Source: Nemopilema nomurai (taxonomy: Eukaryota; Cnidaria; Scyphozoa; Rhizostomeae; Rhizostomatidae). From it: a DNA stretch of 64,000 nucleotides. Location: NCBI GenBank assembly GCA_003864495.1, contig ML133489.1:29497-93496 (forward strand), in the 5' to 3' direction. Below the pieces are notes generated by a model, which worked only from the letters and a program-made list of their open reading frames with translations, had not been told where the DNA came from and did no database searches. The position numbers and the translations under genes were made by a program. The first letter of the stretch is position 1; each line of letters starts with the position of its first letter. Positions 11,806 to 23,707 of the stretch are shown here, piece after piece.

Positions 11806-14800
11806 ATGGCTACAAAGATCGATGCGATCGAAAATATAGATATTGACCATGTTTCAGATATATCTGAAATTAAGCGTCTATACACACTCCTACAACAGAA
11901 AGAGGTAATTTGTTTCAATTACGCAGAGAGAAATCCCTTGATCATCTTCCAAACAATTTCTTCGAGCTTTTCACCATGCTGAAAAATGAGTGTAGACTAG
12001 TGCAACGTGGCTAAACGTTTTGTCTAATAACGCGGCCGCTGTCTCGGCACTTTACGTGGAGGGGCTCTTTCGCCATCATTTGACACACCCCCGATTTCAC
12101 ATGTTTTCTTTCACATAAATTATTTTGTCCGATCTTTTTATCTGCTCGACTTATCCCCCTAAATCTCATTGGGTGTTTAGGAAAAGTAGGCATTCTGCAG
12201 CATAAGAATTGTGTTTTGGGACCAAAGTTACTCTAGCACCTAATGTCATATATTCGTCCATGTTTTTTAAACTGCATTTTACAGTCTGTTTAACTACACA
12301 GCTGCAAGTGCTACTCGCTTCTAGCAATTTTTGTGAAAGAAGTTGCGAGGAATATTTCTTTTTGTGAAATTGTTTCTATTTCAATTCATCACAACATTTG
12401 CTTCTGCTGGTTTGCTAAACGAATGTTCAATGCTAAACGAATGTTCAATATAAAGTTATATTTGCAACAGACAGAAATTCTCTAATGTCAACTTCTTTCA
12501 TTGTTCTTGAATACTTCCCTGTTAATAACGCAGTGTTTATAATTAATCTTATCTAACTAGTTCAGCACCATGGTGTGTTTCATTGTATTTAAGTTCTTTC
12601 CATTTAGATTTTATGTAGCAGAGTTTGAAATTACATGAAGCCAAAACTAAAATAAAGAATTATCAAAAATTGGTAATTTTCTTAAGTCCCCAGGTGTAGA
12701 AATCATTATTTTGCTTGTATTTTTATTATACAGAGATAGCTTTGAATTTTTAAATATTTGCAGCTTTTGATACACTAAATGCCTTAGTAGACATGGAAAA
12801 TAACATAGATTCTGTGATGATAACTAGAATGGTTGATTTTTGATGTTTTGTCTAACTTTTGTAGCAAGAGCTTGATGAAGAACTGGATACCATCCTTGAC
12901 AACCGTTTAGTTGTAGATTCAAAAGTTGAGGCTATACAAAACCTTGTGTAAGTGTTCTCCTAATTGATTTATAACAGAATTTACACCTAGGGTTTGTTTC
13001 GTTTGCTCAACTATCTTCCAATTACCTTGCCTAAACCATATCTATTTGCTATGATTTATAAACAATGTCTACTTTCTTAAGGCATAAGTAAACATTTTTT
13101 AATATTTGACCAACACATTGAAAAATGACCATGTAACATACTTTAACATCCATTTTTGTTGCGGAATTTAATGCAATTATCAGGTGTTAATCCTCTATCA
13201 TTGGAAATTTTACTCTGAATGAAAGCAGTTAAAGTATTGAGGCTCTTGTTATTTTGAGTATAAAAAAGAAATATTTAAAAACTGGAATTTAGCACTAGCG
13301 GCTCCAAATCTGAGCTGATCTTCTTATATTAAGCATTGTTAAAAAAGAATGGAAAAGCTGGATGGATGTTTTGAAAGAGCTCTTCGTGGTTTCATTTGTG
13401 TTGCTTTAAATTTGTTCTCTTAGAGGTCTTCATTTAGTTAAACAAATGCAAGTTATATGTTTTGAAGAGTCTCTTCTTACCTTCATTTTCTAAAATTATG
13501 CTGTCTTTGTTATCACTTTATGTCCTTTGGGTGTCAATAAGGTTCTTATCCTAGTCCAAACATTGAGGTTCTGACTGAAAGTTCTAAGAGCTTAGAGCGT
13601 GTCATATCAGATACAAATCTATTGGCAGAGAAAGTCAGTAGCAAAGTGAGAATATTGGATCTTGCTAAGGTAGGTATCCATTAGCATTTCCTCCCAGGTT
13701 CTTTTAATACAATGTATACAATTTTCTCATGATTGAATTCAATGTTCTCTTCTCATTTGCACATTGCTTGTTGTGTTATTTTTTTTTATATTTTCATTTA
13801 AATTTTGCTAATAACTGTTTGACAATTTTTTTAATTTATCACTTTAAATCTTCGTTTTCTTGATTTACAGAGCAGGGTTCAAGACACCATAAAAAGGGTT
13901 GATGATATTCTTGACCTGAAGGTAGCTATTTGAATTATGTTATTGTAGTACAATCGATTTCACTTAGCTATGTTTGTTCCTTTTTGGAGACCTGTAAAAG
14001 TTTATTTAGTATTCACTAACTGTTCATGTGATATTTGTTTGACATTTTCATAGTCCTGTGTGGAAGGTGTGGAAACAGCATTAAGAAAAGAAGAGTTTGA
14101 ACAGGTAAATAAAATCAAGTTTGTTTAAGTCTGGTTTTATGTGATCACAAATCATCAAATAATAAACATTTCCATTGTGTCAATTGTCGCCTGCAGTTGT
14201 TTCTGAAAAACATTTTCAATCTTAAAGCTTCTCAAGTTCATTCTGCTTTATTCTTGCTTTATCAAGCTGCTTTATTAAACTGCATCTTGCATTTCTTGTT
14301 GTAGATTTTTGCTAATTTTGTATTATCAAGTAGTTTTTATTTTAAGTCTGATCTAATTTTTGATCTGCTCATGTTCTAAATGTTGTAATGTAAAATATTT
14401 TAGGCTGCAGCCTTCATTCATCGATATCTCAGTCTTGATGAGAGAGCACTGAGAGAGATCCTGCCTGACAATTCTGAAGGTTTGTAATGATTTGATTGAT
14501 TTGATTTGATTTGATTTGATTGTAATGCATTTGTCATTCATTTCTTCATAATCAAAGACAGCTTACATCTGCCACTTAGAAGGAATTATGTTTAAGTACA
14601 GCTAATAAACATAGGTGGCTTGTAGTTAAAGAAATACAGTTTTTGGCATTTCAACGCCATCAAGAAATATGTCCTAGTCCTTTTGCAAACTGTTTCCATA
14701 TATTCAAACTTCTAAAACTATGAAGCTTTAGATGTTGTGTAGCCACTGAGGTGAGAGCTACTTGTTTTTTTCTTATTCAATACTACAGGCACTGACCTAA

Positions 14801-17800
14801 AGCATTCTTTCAACTTCTTGCACGATGCACAAGGCAAATTGCAGCAAATTGTCAAAGAGAAGTTTGATGCTGCTATGAGTTCTAATTACAGTGCTGCAGT
14901 TGAGAGGTAGCATATTCGTCTCCTTGGTTATTGGATATAAATTGCTACTAGTTTGAAGTGATGTTATATTTTGTGACAAATAGGCATTTTGGCAATGTTG
15001 AAGAGCTAAAATTTTTTGCTTTGATATGCACTGCTAGGAAGTAATAAATTGTGAAAATATTTACTGCCTGGTGTATATTTTGAATAATTCTTGCTTGAGT
15101 AATTCTTGAATATTTGAATAATGCTTGAATAATTCTTCCCACATGCAACTCATGGATGTGTTATTGTAGGAATGAATTATAATGATTTTACAAGCTTTTT
15201 TCTGAGAGACCCAAGTTACTTTAGTATTATATATCTTTCATTAGATTTTTCAAGCTGTTTCCCTTGGTTGGCATAGATGATGAAGGACTTACAAAGTTTT
15301 CTCAATATTTGCAAAAACAGGTTTGTAGCTGTGTTGCCACATGATTCCCCTTTTATTCTACTTTACATGAGATCCATTGTAATACTTGTTATACCAATCA
15401 ATATTTCTGAAAGTTATATCAACATCAAAGGTTATTTACCTTACCAAACTCTTTGGTAAAAAGGATGGTTCAACCCTGGTTATTGCATAAGTTTGTTTTT
15501 TGTGTGAAGAAAATTAAGTTCTTGTCTCTCCTGTAAACCATTTTGCCATCCTCACACTTTGTTTTCATTGCCAGTCTTTATGTTTATGAAAATGAAAAAT
15601 AAATTGATATGAAAGTCAAGGATGGATGTAGTCCAAGCTTGTATATTGTATCAAACTTTTATTTTGTAGATTGAAGCAATGGGCGAAATAAACTTAGATA
15701 CTGCTATCAAGATTAACCCTCAAGGTAATTCTTTAGATATCCCTGCTTTGAGTACCTATACACATTACCACACTTCTAGACATGGAATGAATGAGATTAA
15801 TTAATATCAATGGGGCTGGGAGCCAATGGTCTTGAATTTTTATTCATTGACTCTTGGTGTGTACGTTTGGTGGTGAGCTTATTCCTTACTAGATTATTTG
15901 TTGCATCTTCTAGATCGGCGAGCAAACGTAATCTTTGCCGATACTTTAACCTTGCTGTTTGAAGGAATTGCAAGACTAGTGGAAGATCACCAGCCCTTGG
16001 TTGATACTTACTACGGTAATATTGCCACTATTGTTACCAATATTTGAATCACTCTTTTAGAAAGTGCATAATTATACCCAGTTATTGCTTCACCGTCAGG
16101 CTTTTTACTCAAATATGAAGACGATACTAATACGAATACTAATGCCTTTGATTGTATTAAGCTCCATATTTCTGGCTTTTTCTTTAATGATTGTTCGTTC
16201 TGTAGTTCAGAGTCCTTGTATTCAGTCAAGTTGTACTTGCATTATTCATTTTGTTCTCTGATGTTATGCAAACCCCGGGCCTCCTTCAATAGTTACGTAA
16301 TAGTTGTATTTGTGCCCAGGCCCTGGTCGGATGGTTGCTGTTTTGATTGCCCTGCAGGTTTGTTATGATTATTATGATTGCAAATTATCAACTAGCATGA
16401 ACATGAATACAGAGAATACTGATATCAATTAGGAAGTTGCCTATTTTTATTCACTCTCAAGTCACGTACACAAAAAGGCACCCCCCATGTTCATCCAATC
16501 ACTATAAAAAATGCACCCCCCTCAAATGTCACAACTATCTCTCTAACATACTGACTACCTGATAGAGTCGCCATTACACGTAAGGCCTATTGAGGCTCAA
16601 CACATGTGAATCCTTTGCACGACATGTTTTAAAGTAACATTTTACAGTCTAATGTAAATTTGAAGCAGATGTTTTATTGTTATATTCATCAAGACTAGTA
16701 TTCAGCCCATATTCACATTTTTTGACATAGTTGCTCTCTACTTTTTAGGAAGAATGCGACATCCAGTCACAAAAAATTGTTGATCAATTCATCATTTCAC
16801 GCAACTTCAAGACTATGGTATCTTTTAACTGACTTTTTTGCCTTCGAATTGACTACTAGAGACCCTTTGAAAACAAAAGGAGATCTTTTACATTTTCATC
16901 TGATATCTTGCGTTATGCTTAGATACTTTATATGTAGAAGGCGCATTTCAGAAGCACCATTGGTAATGCAGGTTATATTTAGTCATGAATAGTTAGCCTG
17001 TCCGAGTCCTCGAGGTGACGTTTTAAGGCTGCTTAAGACAATGGGTCTTTCCAATATAATCATCCTACGCTCGTCACCCTTTTTGCTGTAGTTTATCTAC
17101 ACCCTTAACATAGATTCATTACATTCTATTACCAATTTTGTTCTAAAATCGTCATTTGTCTCTTCTCTTTCTTTTAGTTCGATGAAGTGAAGAAAAGCTC
17201 AACACCAGCCAAGCCAACTTCCTCTGCATCTCAGCAAAGGTGAGTATGCATCATCGACAGCTTTAGACTACTTCATATTAAGCTACTGAATTTCAACAGA
17301 CATTGAAAGGCTCTACCTGCAATATATTGTGATTATTTATGCATGTTGCCAACATGTATTTTGAAATCTGTTAATCTGTAGGGAAATCTATTTTCTCATC
17401 TCAAAGCACCGGACACAATTGACAGACATCATAATCTCTAGACACTCCTGGGTCATAGAATCTTCATCAAATGTTTTCTTCCCAACAAATCTACGTTGTC
17501 AACTGTTGCAAACTTGATTTCTTTTAATAATATTGCTTTGCTTTTCTCTCCTAGACTTGACCCACGAGAACTGGATATCCTGCTTGGTGAGGTCGTTTTG
17601 TTAAGCGCAAGAACAGAACTTTATGTCGGGTTCCTACGCAGAAGACTCAGGGTGAAGCCCTTTATTTGTGTTTCATCCAATGACTTTGATTTCCATTCTA
17701 ATTTTTAGGGGAATTCATGAAAAATCTTGGCTTCACGGTCTGGTTGCACAGTCTATCTACATGAAATGCGTACACACCATGTTCCACTAACTAATGTGTT

Positions 17801-20800
17801 CTTTTAACTTGCATTCCTTGTTTTACAATTTAAGATTGTTTGCTTTTTGCAAATACCGTTGTTTATACTCTTTGATTGTATAGCTCTTTTTGCAATTTTG
17901 CTATCTTAGGCTGACCTTAATGGTGTCGAAAAGGAGGAGATAGGACAAGGTACCGTTTTCACTTAATCTTCAAATTCAATCTTTCAAACAACTTTATGCA
18001 CATCAGTAAGTTGTTCCAAGTCTTCAAAGTTTAAGTATGTTGTAAATTTGAGGTTGTATCTTGTCTGTCTAGATCTGGCTGCATTGGAGGCTCGTCTAAT
18101 TTCCAATTCTGGCCTAAGCCAGAAACTGCAGGTAGCGACGTTTCTCCAAACTGCGCTTTGTGCAATCGTTCTAGTCATATGTTTATTATGCTATTGGCAT
18201 TCTGCTTTTGAATCTACTGTAATCAAAACAGCATGTTTTCCTTATCTTCATGTCATTTTCTTGACTAGATCTATCATATATTCTATAGCATATATTCTAT
18301 CATATAAAGCATTGTGATAAAATATCACGTGATGATGTTGGCCTAGTAATTGGGTCATAATCGTTCGTTGATTGGTTCTGTCTAAGAGTAATTTAGCAAA
18401 CATTTTTGCTTCTAATAGACTCTGATTGGAGACTACATATTCATGGAGGAATATTTTATGAAGGAGATGATATTAAAGGTAGGTTCAAATGCGTTTCTAA
18501 TAGGAACTAGGAAGTTTTTTCTACTTTACCTGCTTTTTTCTCATGATTTGTTACCTGTCACGTGCTCATTACTGTTTCCCCAAAAGAATCATTTTTGAAT
18601 GTCGCAATTTTCATTCACAAAGTTAGGTTATAAGTTTCCCTTTTCTTGCAACGAAGCTTGAAACTCTTTTTTCATGTTGTATTTGACTGCAAAGCCATTG
18701 TTACTTGTCTCTTTTTTGCCACGAGAACTCCGCTAAAGGGAAAGATGATTTCTGAAATATTCCTGCTTCATTTTTACTAGGCTGTTTTATTGGATAGCAC
18801 AGAAGATGATGCTTTGATTTCGAGTATGGTTGATGATGTGTTCTTTGTCATGAAGAAGTCACTCATGTAAGTTTTTAATTTTGATTTATCTACTATTGTA
18901 AAATTAATTATCTATCATTATAATCTATGTTAATAGCCAATGTGCCTTTCGTATTATGATTCGGCTCCTACCTAATTTTTCAAAGAACAACTGTGAATAT
19001 TTTCTACATCATTTTTGCATCCAAATATTGTAGTTTTAATGCTTTCATTCAATATTATTTTGAAGAGCATTTTACTGCGTCTAAGCAAGTATCTTGTTTG
19101 ACTGCATGGACAAAGTTGCAATGATCTGGACGTGACATCCTTTCATGGTTTCGTCGAAATCTCAACCATTTCATGTAACTTTATTTTGTGCTAGGCGAAC
19201 TATCTCCACGTCGAATATGGATGCCATTTGCGCCATGGTGAACAATGCAAGGTTAGTGAAGGTATTGCATCTAAGCGAAGCGAGGAACGGTGAAAAACAA
19301 GTAGTTTGATGACACAGATTACAAGTGGTGTCATTTTCTTGGTCTAGGTTTTAAAAACCATGTTGTAATGTGAGTTGATGGTTTTGAACTATGAAGGTCA
19401 AGGATGCAATTGGCTTCGCTGAATCTGTTTGGTAGCCTACATATTGGCAGTAAAGAAACTAAAATTTTATTCAAGATAGTATATGTAAAAATATTGTATA
19501 AATGTGTAATAACGTATAAATATTTCCTATTCTGTATTACATTCTGTATTTTTTCCTGTTGTGGCAAGTTTTGTGCTTGCGAAAGTTTGCTTTCTGTTGG
19601 TTCAATCGTGAAAGCAGAGTTCAATTGGACTGGATTGCTTTATAACTCGTTTCGTTTCAGCTCAATAATACTTTCAGAGTATAAAGACGTTTTACGGGCT
19701 AGAATCAAAGCTGGATACCCTTCATCAAGGTCGGTATTGACTGCATATATTTGCCCATTGTGTATACGATACTGTACTTAAATTCATATGAATGTTATAT
19801 CATAATATTGCATACCAAGTCCCCATGTTCTAAAAGGACTCCACGTGGTCATTAGACATTATGCTTTGTGCTCAATACTTGTTTATCATTTTGAAGATCA
19901 GGATTAATGCTTTGTAAAATACTTAACCAATGACAAGGACAATTGCTTTTAATTCTGAGATGACACCTGTGCTAAGATGACAGTCATATCGTGCTTGACA
20001 TGTTGATGTAGCAATAACTCCCTCTTTTCAATCCTCAGCCTCGATATATCAGGAATGATTCAAGGCGCGGTTAAAATGCAGTCGGGCAGTCAACATCAAG
20101 ATACAGCTCAGTTAAAGAAAAATTTCCTAGTATGTGATATGTTTTTTTATGATATTTCTTAGTATGAAAAATTTCTTAGCATTTTTTCGTGCATTATTTG
20201 CATTATTTTTCTTAAGTTTTTTTCTTTGCTCATCCGTTTTTCTTGCTTGTCGTTTATTCGTTTGCATTTCCTTCTAGATCACTCTAAATAACATCGAAGT
20301 CAGCATTGAAAATTTAAAAAAGCTTAAAAACACAATAGAGGTACTTTCTTTTGACTTCTTCTTTTATCTCCTTCTTGGGTACAAGATTGTTTGCTTGTAA
20401 ACTTCAAGACTTTAAACTGAGACACTTTTTTCAAAATTCACCCTATGGGTGTAAACATTTAATGCAATTTGTTTATTAATGAAAAAGTACTGCCTATGCT
20501 AATTGATATCGCAATTTTTTGTTAAGGTGAGCAGGCAATTCCATGATTTCTAGTCTTTACAATGGCTGCTATAACTTTCTTGTTTACCTGTAGAACGAAT
20601 GTCGGAGATTCTTTGACCAAGTTGGATCGCGAGGAAAAGACAAAATTGAGGTGGCCAAATTCATTTCCCTTCAAATTAGCGTCCCCTAACACTGCAAACT
20701 AAACTCTTTGTAATAATAAAAGATGAATCTTTTTTAGAAAAGTATTGCATAGAAAATGGTTTCTTCATTACCCTTAGAAATTCAATTTCAGAGCTGCTTG

Positions 20801-20845
20801 AGTGACATGAAATCCTGCACACAAGGCCTGAAAGATCTGCTACAG
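11806..20845 (+). CDS. COG4: Conserved oligomeric Golgi complex subunit 4, 5' 24 exons, partial
   Basis: Exons: 11806-11904, 12865-12947, 13555-13669, 13871-13921, 14054-14104, 14404-14479, 14789-14906, 15245-15320, 15670-15724, 15914-16015, 16320-16357, 16749-16817, 17178-17239, 17555-17651, 17910-17949, 18073-18131, 18419-18478, 18781-18866, 19195-19251, 19661-19729, 20039-20129, 20278-20340, 20594-20650, 20792-20845. All have AG/GT borders and the phases close to 576 codons without a stop. Diagnostic stretches match COG4: [66 protein letters not shown] and [16 protein letters not shown]4 is a cytosolic tether subunit in retrograde intra-Golgi traffic that binds SNAREs and the SM protein Sly1. 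About 200 C-terminal residues are missing, because the tandem array starts 86 bp after the last donor. Exon 23 has a weak donor (GTGGCC). Confidence 0.93.
12413..12448. repeat. 18-bp direct duplication in COG4 intron 1
   Basis: Two perfect adjacent copies of TGCTAAACGAATGTTCAA. The rest of this 960-bp intron shows nothing recognisable. Confidence 0.85.
14488..14522. repeat. (GATTT)n simple repeat in COG4 intron 6
   Basis: About seven units of GATTT/GATT just inside the intron after COG4 exon 6. Confidence 0.85.
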
Positions 20846-20931
20846 GTATGCCAAGCCCGCCTTGCTTCTGCCTCGAAAACCCTCCTGTTTGGTTCTACAC
20901 GAATCAGATCTTACTGGCTGCTGCAAGCCTA

Positions 20932-21207
20932 CAATGCCTGCCAAAAGTCCTTGGAACACCTCATTATTTTCTCTGGTTTTCGCATTTTTCATTTCCTTGA
21001 CACGCCACAAGCTGTTAATCCCCCTCCTCCCCCCTAAAACAATGTTGGTAACAAAGTAAAGCATCCAGTCAATCTGGGGAAAAAGTTTGGTCTAAAATTG
21101 ACGCTTCGTTTAGCAGCAACACAACATTGTTCGAAGGGGGGGAGGGGGATAAGTGAACGCGAGTCAAAGAATTGTCGTAAGTGTGCCAACAATTTTGGCA
21201 GGCATTG
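20932..21207. repeat. Palindromic junction module at the host boundary (unit 1)
   Basis: 276 bp, starting CAATGCCTGCCAAAA and ending with its exact inverse. The arms continue as an imperfect palindrome: a C-rich tract at about 21019-21036 faces a G-rich tract at about 21136-21149, each flanked by an ACAATGTTG-type motif. It looks like a Tc1/mariner-type MITE or a terminal hairpin. On the left it follows host TA; on the right it abuts the element end TCTGAAA with no TA between. No coding capacity. Confidence 0.8.
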
Positions 21208-21290
21208 TCTGAAATTTTTTTTGAAAACTGGGGGTTTTTGAAAAATAAAGGCTATTTGACATGGGGTTTTCGATGGCGCTGATTTCATTT
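21207..21290. repeat. Left terminal inverted repeat of the element (unit 1), bipartite
   Basis: The outer part at 21207-21230 begins GTCTGAAATTTTT and ends AAAACTG. The inner part at 21265-21290 contains TTTTCGATGGCGCTGAT. Both recur inverted at the right end (25535-25618). Outer and inner starts are 58 bp apart at both ends, as in the IR/DR arrangement of some Tc1-like transposons, where each end has two transposase-binding sites. The same pair occurs in every unit. Confidence 0.85.
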
Positions 21291-21732
21291 CTGGCAAAAA
21301 AAGTTTAATTTTTTCAGACCCAGTAGGGGTTTCAGGGGGTTGGGTCTAATTAGTGCTTGTCTTGGCACCTTTCAATGCAATAAACAGCACTTCATGCTCA
21401 TGGGACTTTTCATTCATATTTTAAGCTTGGAAAACTATTCACCAATAAGAATAGAAGAAATTTGGCGAATTAGAATAAAATTGGCTAATTAGAATATGCA
21501 AAAAGGTCATTTCAAAGAAACACGATTTTTCTTTGTTATGATTGAAATTACTTCACACTAAGTATGAAAGGGTGCATCGGTCGCTTTTCAATGGATTGTT
21601 GCAAAATATGTCTAAATATAGAATAGAATTTAATTATACGACACGTGTTTCTGGAGAAAAAAAGTATAAAATCCCTAGATTTAGAGCAATCAGATCTAAC
21701 AGAGGACTCACATCTACAGAGGATTACTCTTG

Positions 21733-22826
21733 ATGCTTCAGAGGATGGTCTTCCATACAAAGATAAGTGCAAAGACACGGGCCTATGCCTACTATCTACG
21801 ATTAGAGAGAGGAATATCGTATCGGAAAGTTGCTGATATTTGCAAAATATCTCCTTCGAGTGTTGTACGAATTTCTCGAGAAGGTCTTCAGGTGAAACAA
21901 CACAAAGAACGAGCTGGACGACCATCAGTTATGAACAAGAGAGAAAGGGCAAGATTTCTTAGAACATTCAAACGAATGAGGAATGAAAATTCAAATATCA
22001 AAGTGATGGATATAGCCAAGGAGAGTGAAATAACACGCAACGTTAGCTACCGGACACTCGTTAGAGTTTTGAATCAAGCGGGGTACAAGTGCTTACGGCC
22101 GAGACGCAAAGGAGTCTTATCGTCTGCAGATAGAAGACAAAGAGTTCGCTATGCCAAAGAGGCCCTTCGAACACACGACCAAAGGTTTTGGTGTGACGAA
22201 GTTCTCGTTTATTTGGATGCAGTTTCATTTGTACACAAACAGAATCCCTACAGAGATGCATTGACGCCATGTGGAAGAATCTGGAGAAAATCAAGTGAGG
22301 GACTGGAATATACGACAAAAGGAAGCAAAAGCCTACCTGAGGGGCGGAGGTTGCATGTCATGGTGGGCGTTGGATTTTCTTCAGGGGTAGTAATTGCCGA
22401 AGAATACGAGAAGATGAATGGAAGGTGGTTTGCAAAGTTTGCAGAAAATACTTTACAGCATGTACTTTTAGAATGCGCTCATTTCAAAAAGAGGGACAAA
22501 CTGCTTTTTGTAATGGATAATGACCCAAGTCAAAACAGCAGAATAGCCAAAGATATGTTGAACGAAATTGGTGCAGAAGTCGTAAAAATACCCCGAGATC
22601 ACCAGACTTGAATCCAATAGAGAATGTATTTCACAACGTAAAACGACAGATGACTAAAGAAGCGCTTAGGGGAAGAATAGAGAAGGAGGACTTCAACGGC
22701 TTCAGAAAGAGGGTACTGAGGACACTTGCCAATTTCAATACTTCTGTCATCGATTCAACGATAAAATCTATGCACGAGCGCCTGAAAATGGTTGTACGTA
22801 ACGAAGGACACAGAACAAAGTACTAG
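21733..22826 (+). pseudogene. Tc1/mariner-like transposase, frameshifted (unit 1)
   Basis: Same gene as the intact copy at 35514-36608, but a C-run near 22590 is one base short. The frame is lost between the second catalytic Asp and the DLNPIEN segment carrying the catalytic Glu. The downstream part stays open in another frame to the usual stop. Inactive as read, unless the missing C is a consensus error. Confidence 0.85.
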
Positions 22827-22881
22827 ATTAACTTTATAATGTTTAATACTGATTGATGGCTCTTGCATTGCAACGCTAACC

Positions 22882-22887
22882 AATAAA
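22882..22887 (+). terminator. Polyadenylation signal AATAAA after transposase (unit 1)
   Basis: AATAAA lies 56 bp after the transposase stop codon. The motif is present at the same place in other units, except unit 4, where it reads AATAAG. Confidence 0.55.
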
Positions 22888-23128
22888 GTAGATGAATAGA
22901 ATCGTTCCATGGTGCTGCTCCTCCGCACCGACAGCCAGGTGACAATAGAAATGTTTCATTTTTCCCACTTATTCTTTAATTTCTCATGTACACAATATTT
23001 TTTTTCATCAAAAAACTTTCGCATTCTGATTTAAATTTGCTATTCGTTATTTGTAGCGCTTCTCTTCATCTAAAAAGCCGCTTGTTTGCTAGCAAGCAAA
23101 GGCGCGAGTTGAAAAGTGTCTGTTCTCC

Positions 23129-23529
23129 ACGGTTTACCCCACGGTTTACCATTTGTAAAATGCTTATAACTTTGTTGTTAACTTGAGAAAATTAATTTTT
23201 TTTTTGTAAGAAGTGGTGCAATGCTTTTATGAAGGTAATTGTCAACTTTGATGTAGCTTTGATAAGTGCGAAACGAGAAAATCGAGAAATGGTCCACGGT
23301 TTACCCTTTTTGCAATTCAAATTTGATGTCTTCAGAAGCTTTCTCATTTTCAACGGTTTACCATACAGTTCCGTAAATTTCTTCCCTCAAAGCGAAGATA
23401 TTCTAAAGAAAAGTTCATGTCTGGGTAGGTTTCGTAGAAGCACCACTTCTATAAAAAGATGGGAGCAAATAGTTCACGTGCTGATGAATAAATGGGGAAA
23501 AAGTGCCACGGTTTACCATACGGTTTACC
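23129..23529. promoter_or_regulatory. Iteron-like array, six ACGGTTTACC motifs (unit 1)
   Basis: Six identical direct copies of ACGGTTTACC start at 23129, 23141, 23296, 23353, 23508 and 23520. The spacings are 12, 155, 57, 155 and 12, a mirror-symmetric pattern although all copies point the same way. They lie in the gap of about 880 bp between the 3' ends of the convergent transposase and Rep genes. A palindrome TTGCTAGCAA (23086-23095) lies just outside the first motif. Iterons are the usual binding sites of rolling-circle Rep proteins, so this is a candidate replication origin. The alternative is a decayed 12-bp minisatellite. Confidence 0.6.
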
Positions 23530-23701
23530 ATTTGGACGACCATTCGGGGATGCATCGCAGCACAAGAATGTGCTCGAGACATTGCCACTGCCTAGGTGGT
23601 CTTTGTTAAGTATCAAGACTTTATTGAAGACAATAGCAATCCAGCATAGTAAATCAAGAAAAAACAAAGCATGCGATCATTAATGACAGTGGATGTCACT
23701 T

Positions 23702-23707
23702 TTTATT
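23702..23707 (-). terminator. Polyadenylation signal overlapping the Rep stop codon (unit 1)
   Basis: On the minus strand the last codon and stop read CAATAAAA, so AATAAA overlaps the TAA stop of Rep. The Rep mRNA would thus end within the convergent gap and have a very short 3' UTR. Confidence 0.5.

Noticed and set aside
19331..19781. 97- and 125-codon frames inside COG4 introns
   Set aside because: The plus-strand one merely includes COG4 exon 20 with intron sequence, and the other is antisense to it.
23129..23529. CRISPR-like array
   Set aside because: The motifs are only 10 bp, the spacing is irregular, the context is eukaryotic and no cas genes are present.
23229..23609. A 126-codon open frame (and antisense frames) between transposase and Rep, present in most units
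   Set aside because: Its repeated peptide pieces (HGLPF, NGLPY, TVYHTVYH) simply translate the ACGGTTTACC motifs. It is conserved only because the units are near-identical, and it has no recognisable domain. I treat the region as non-coding.
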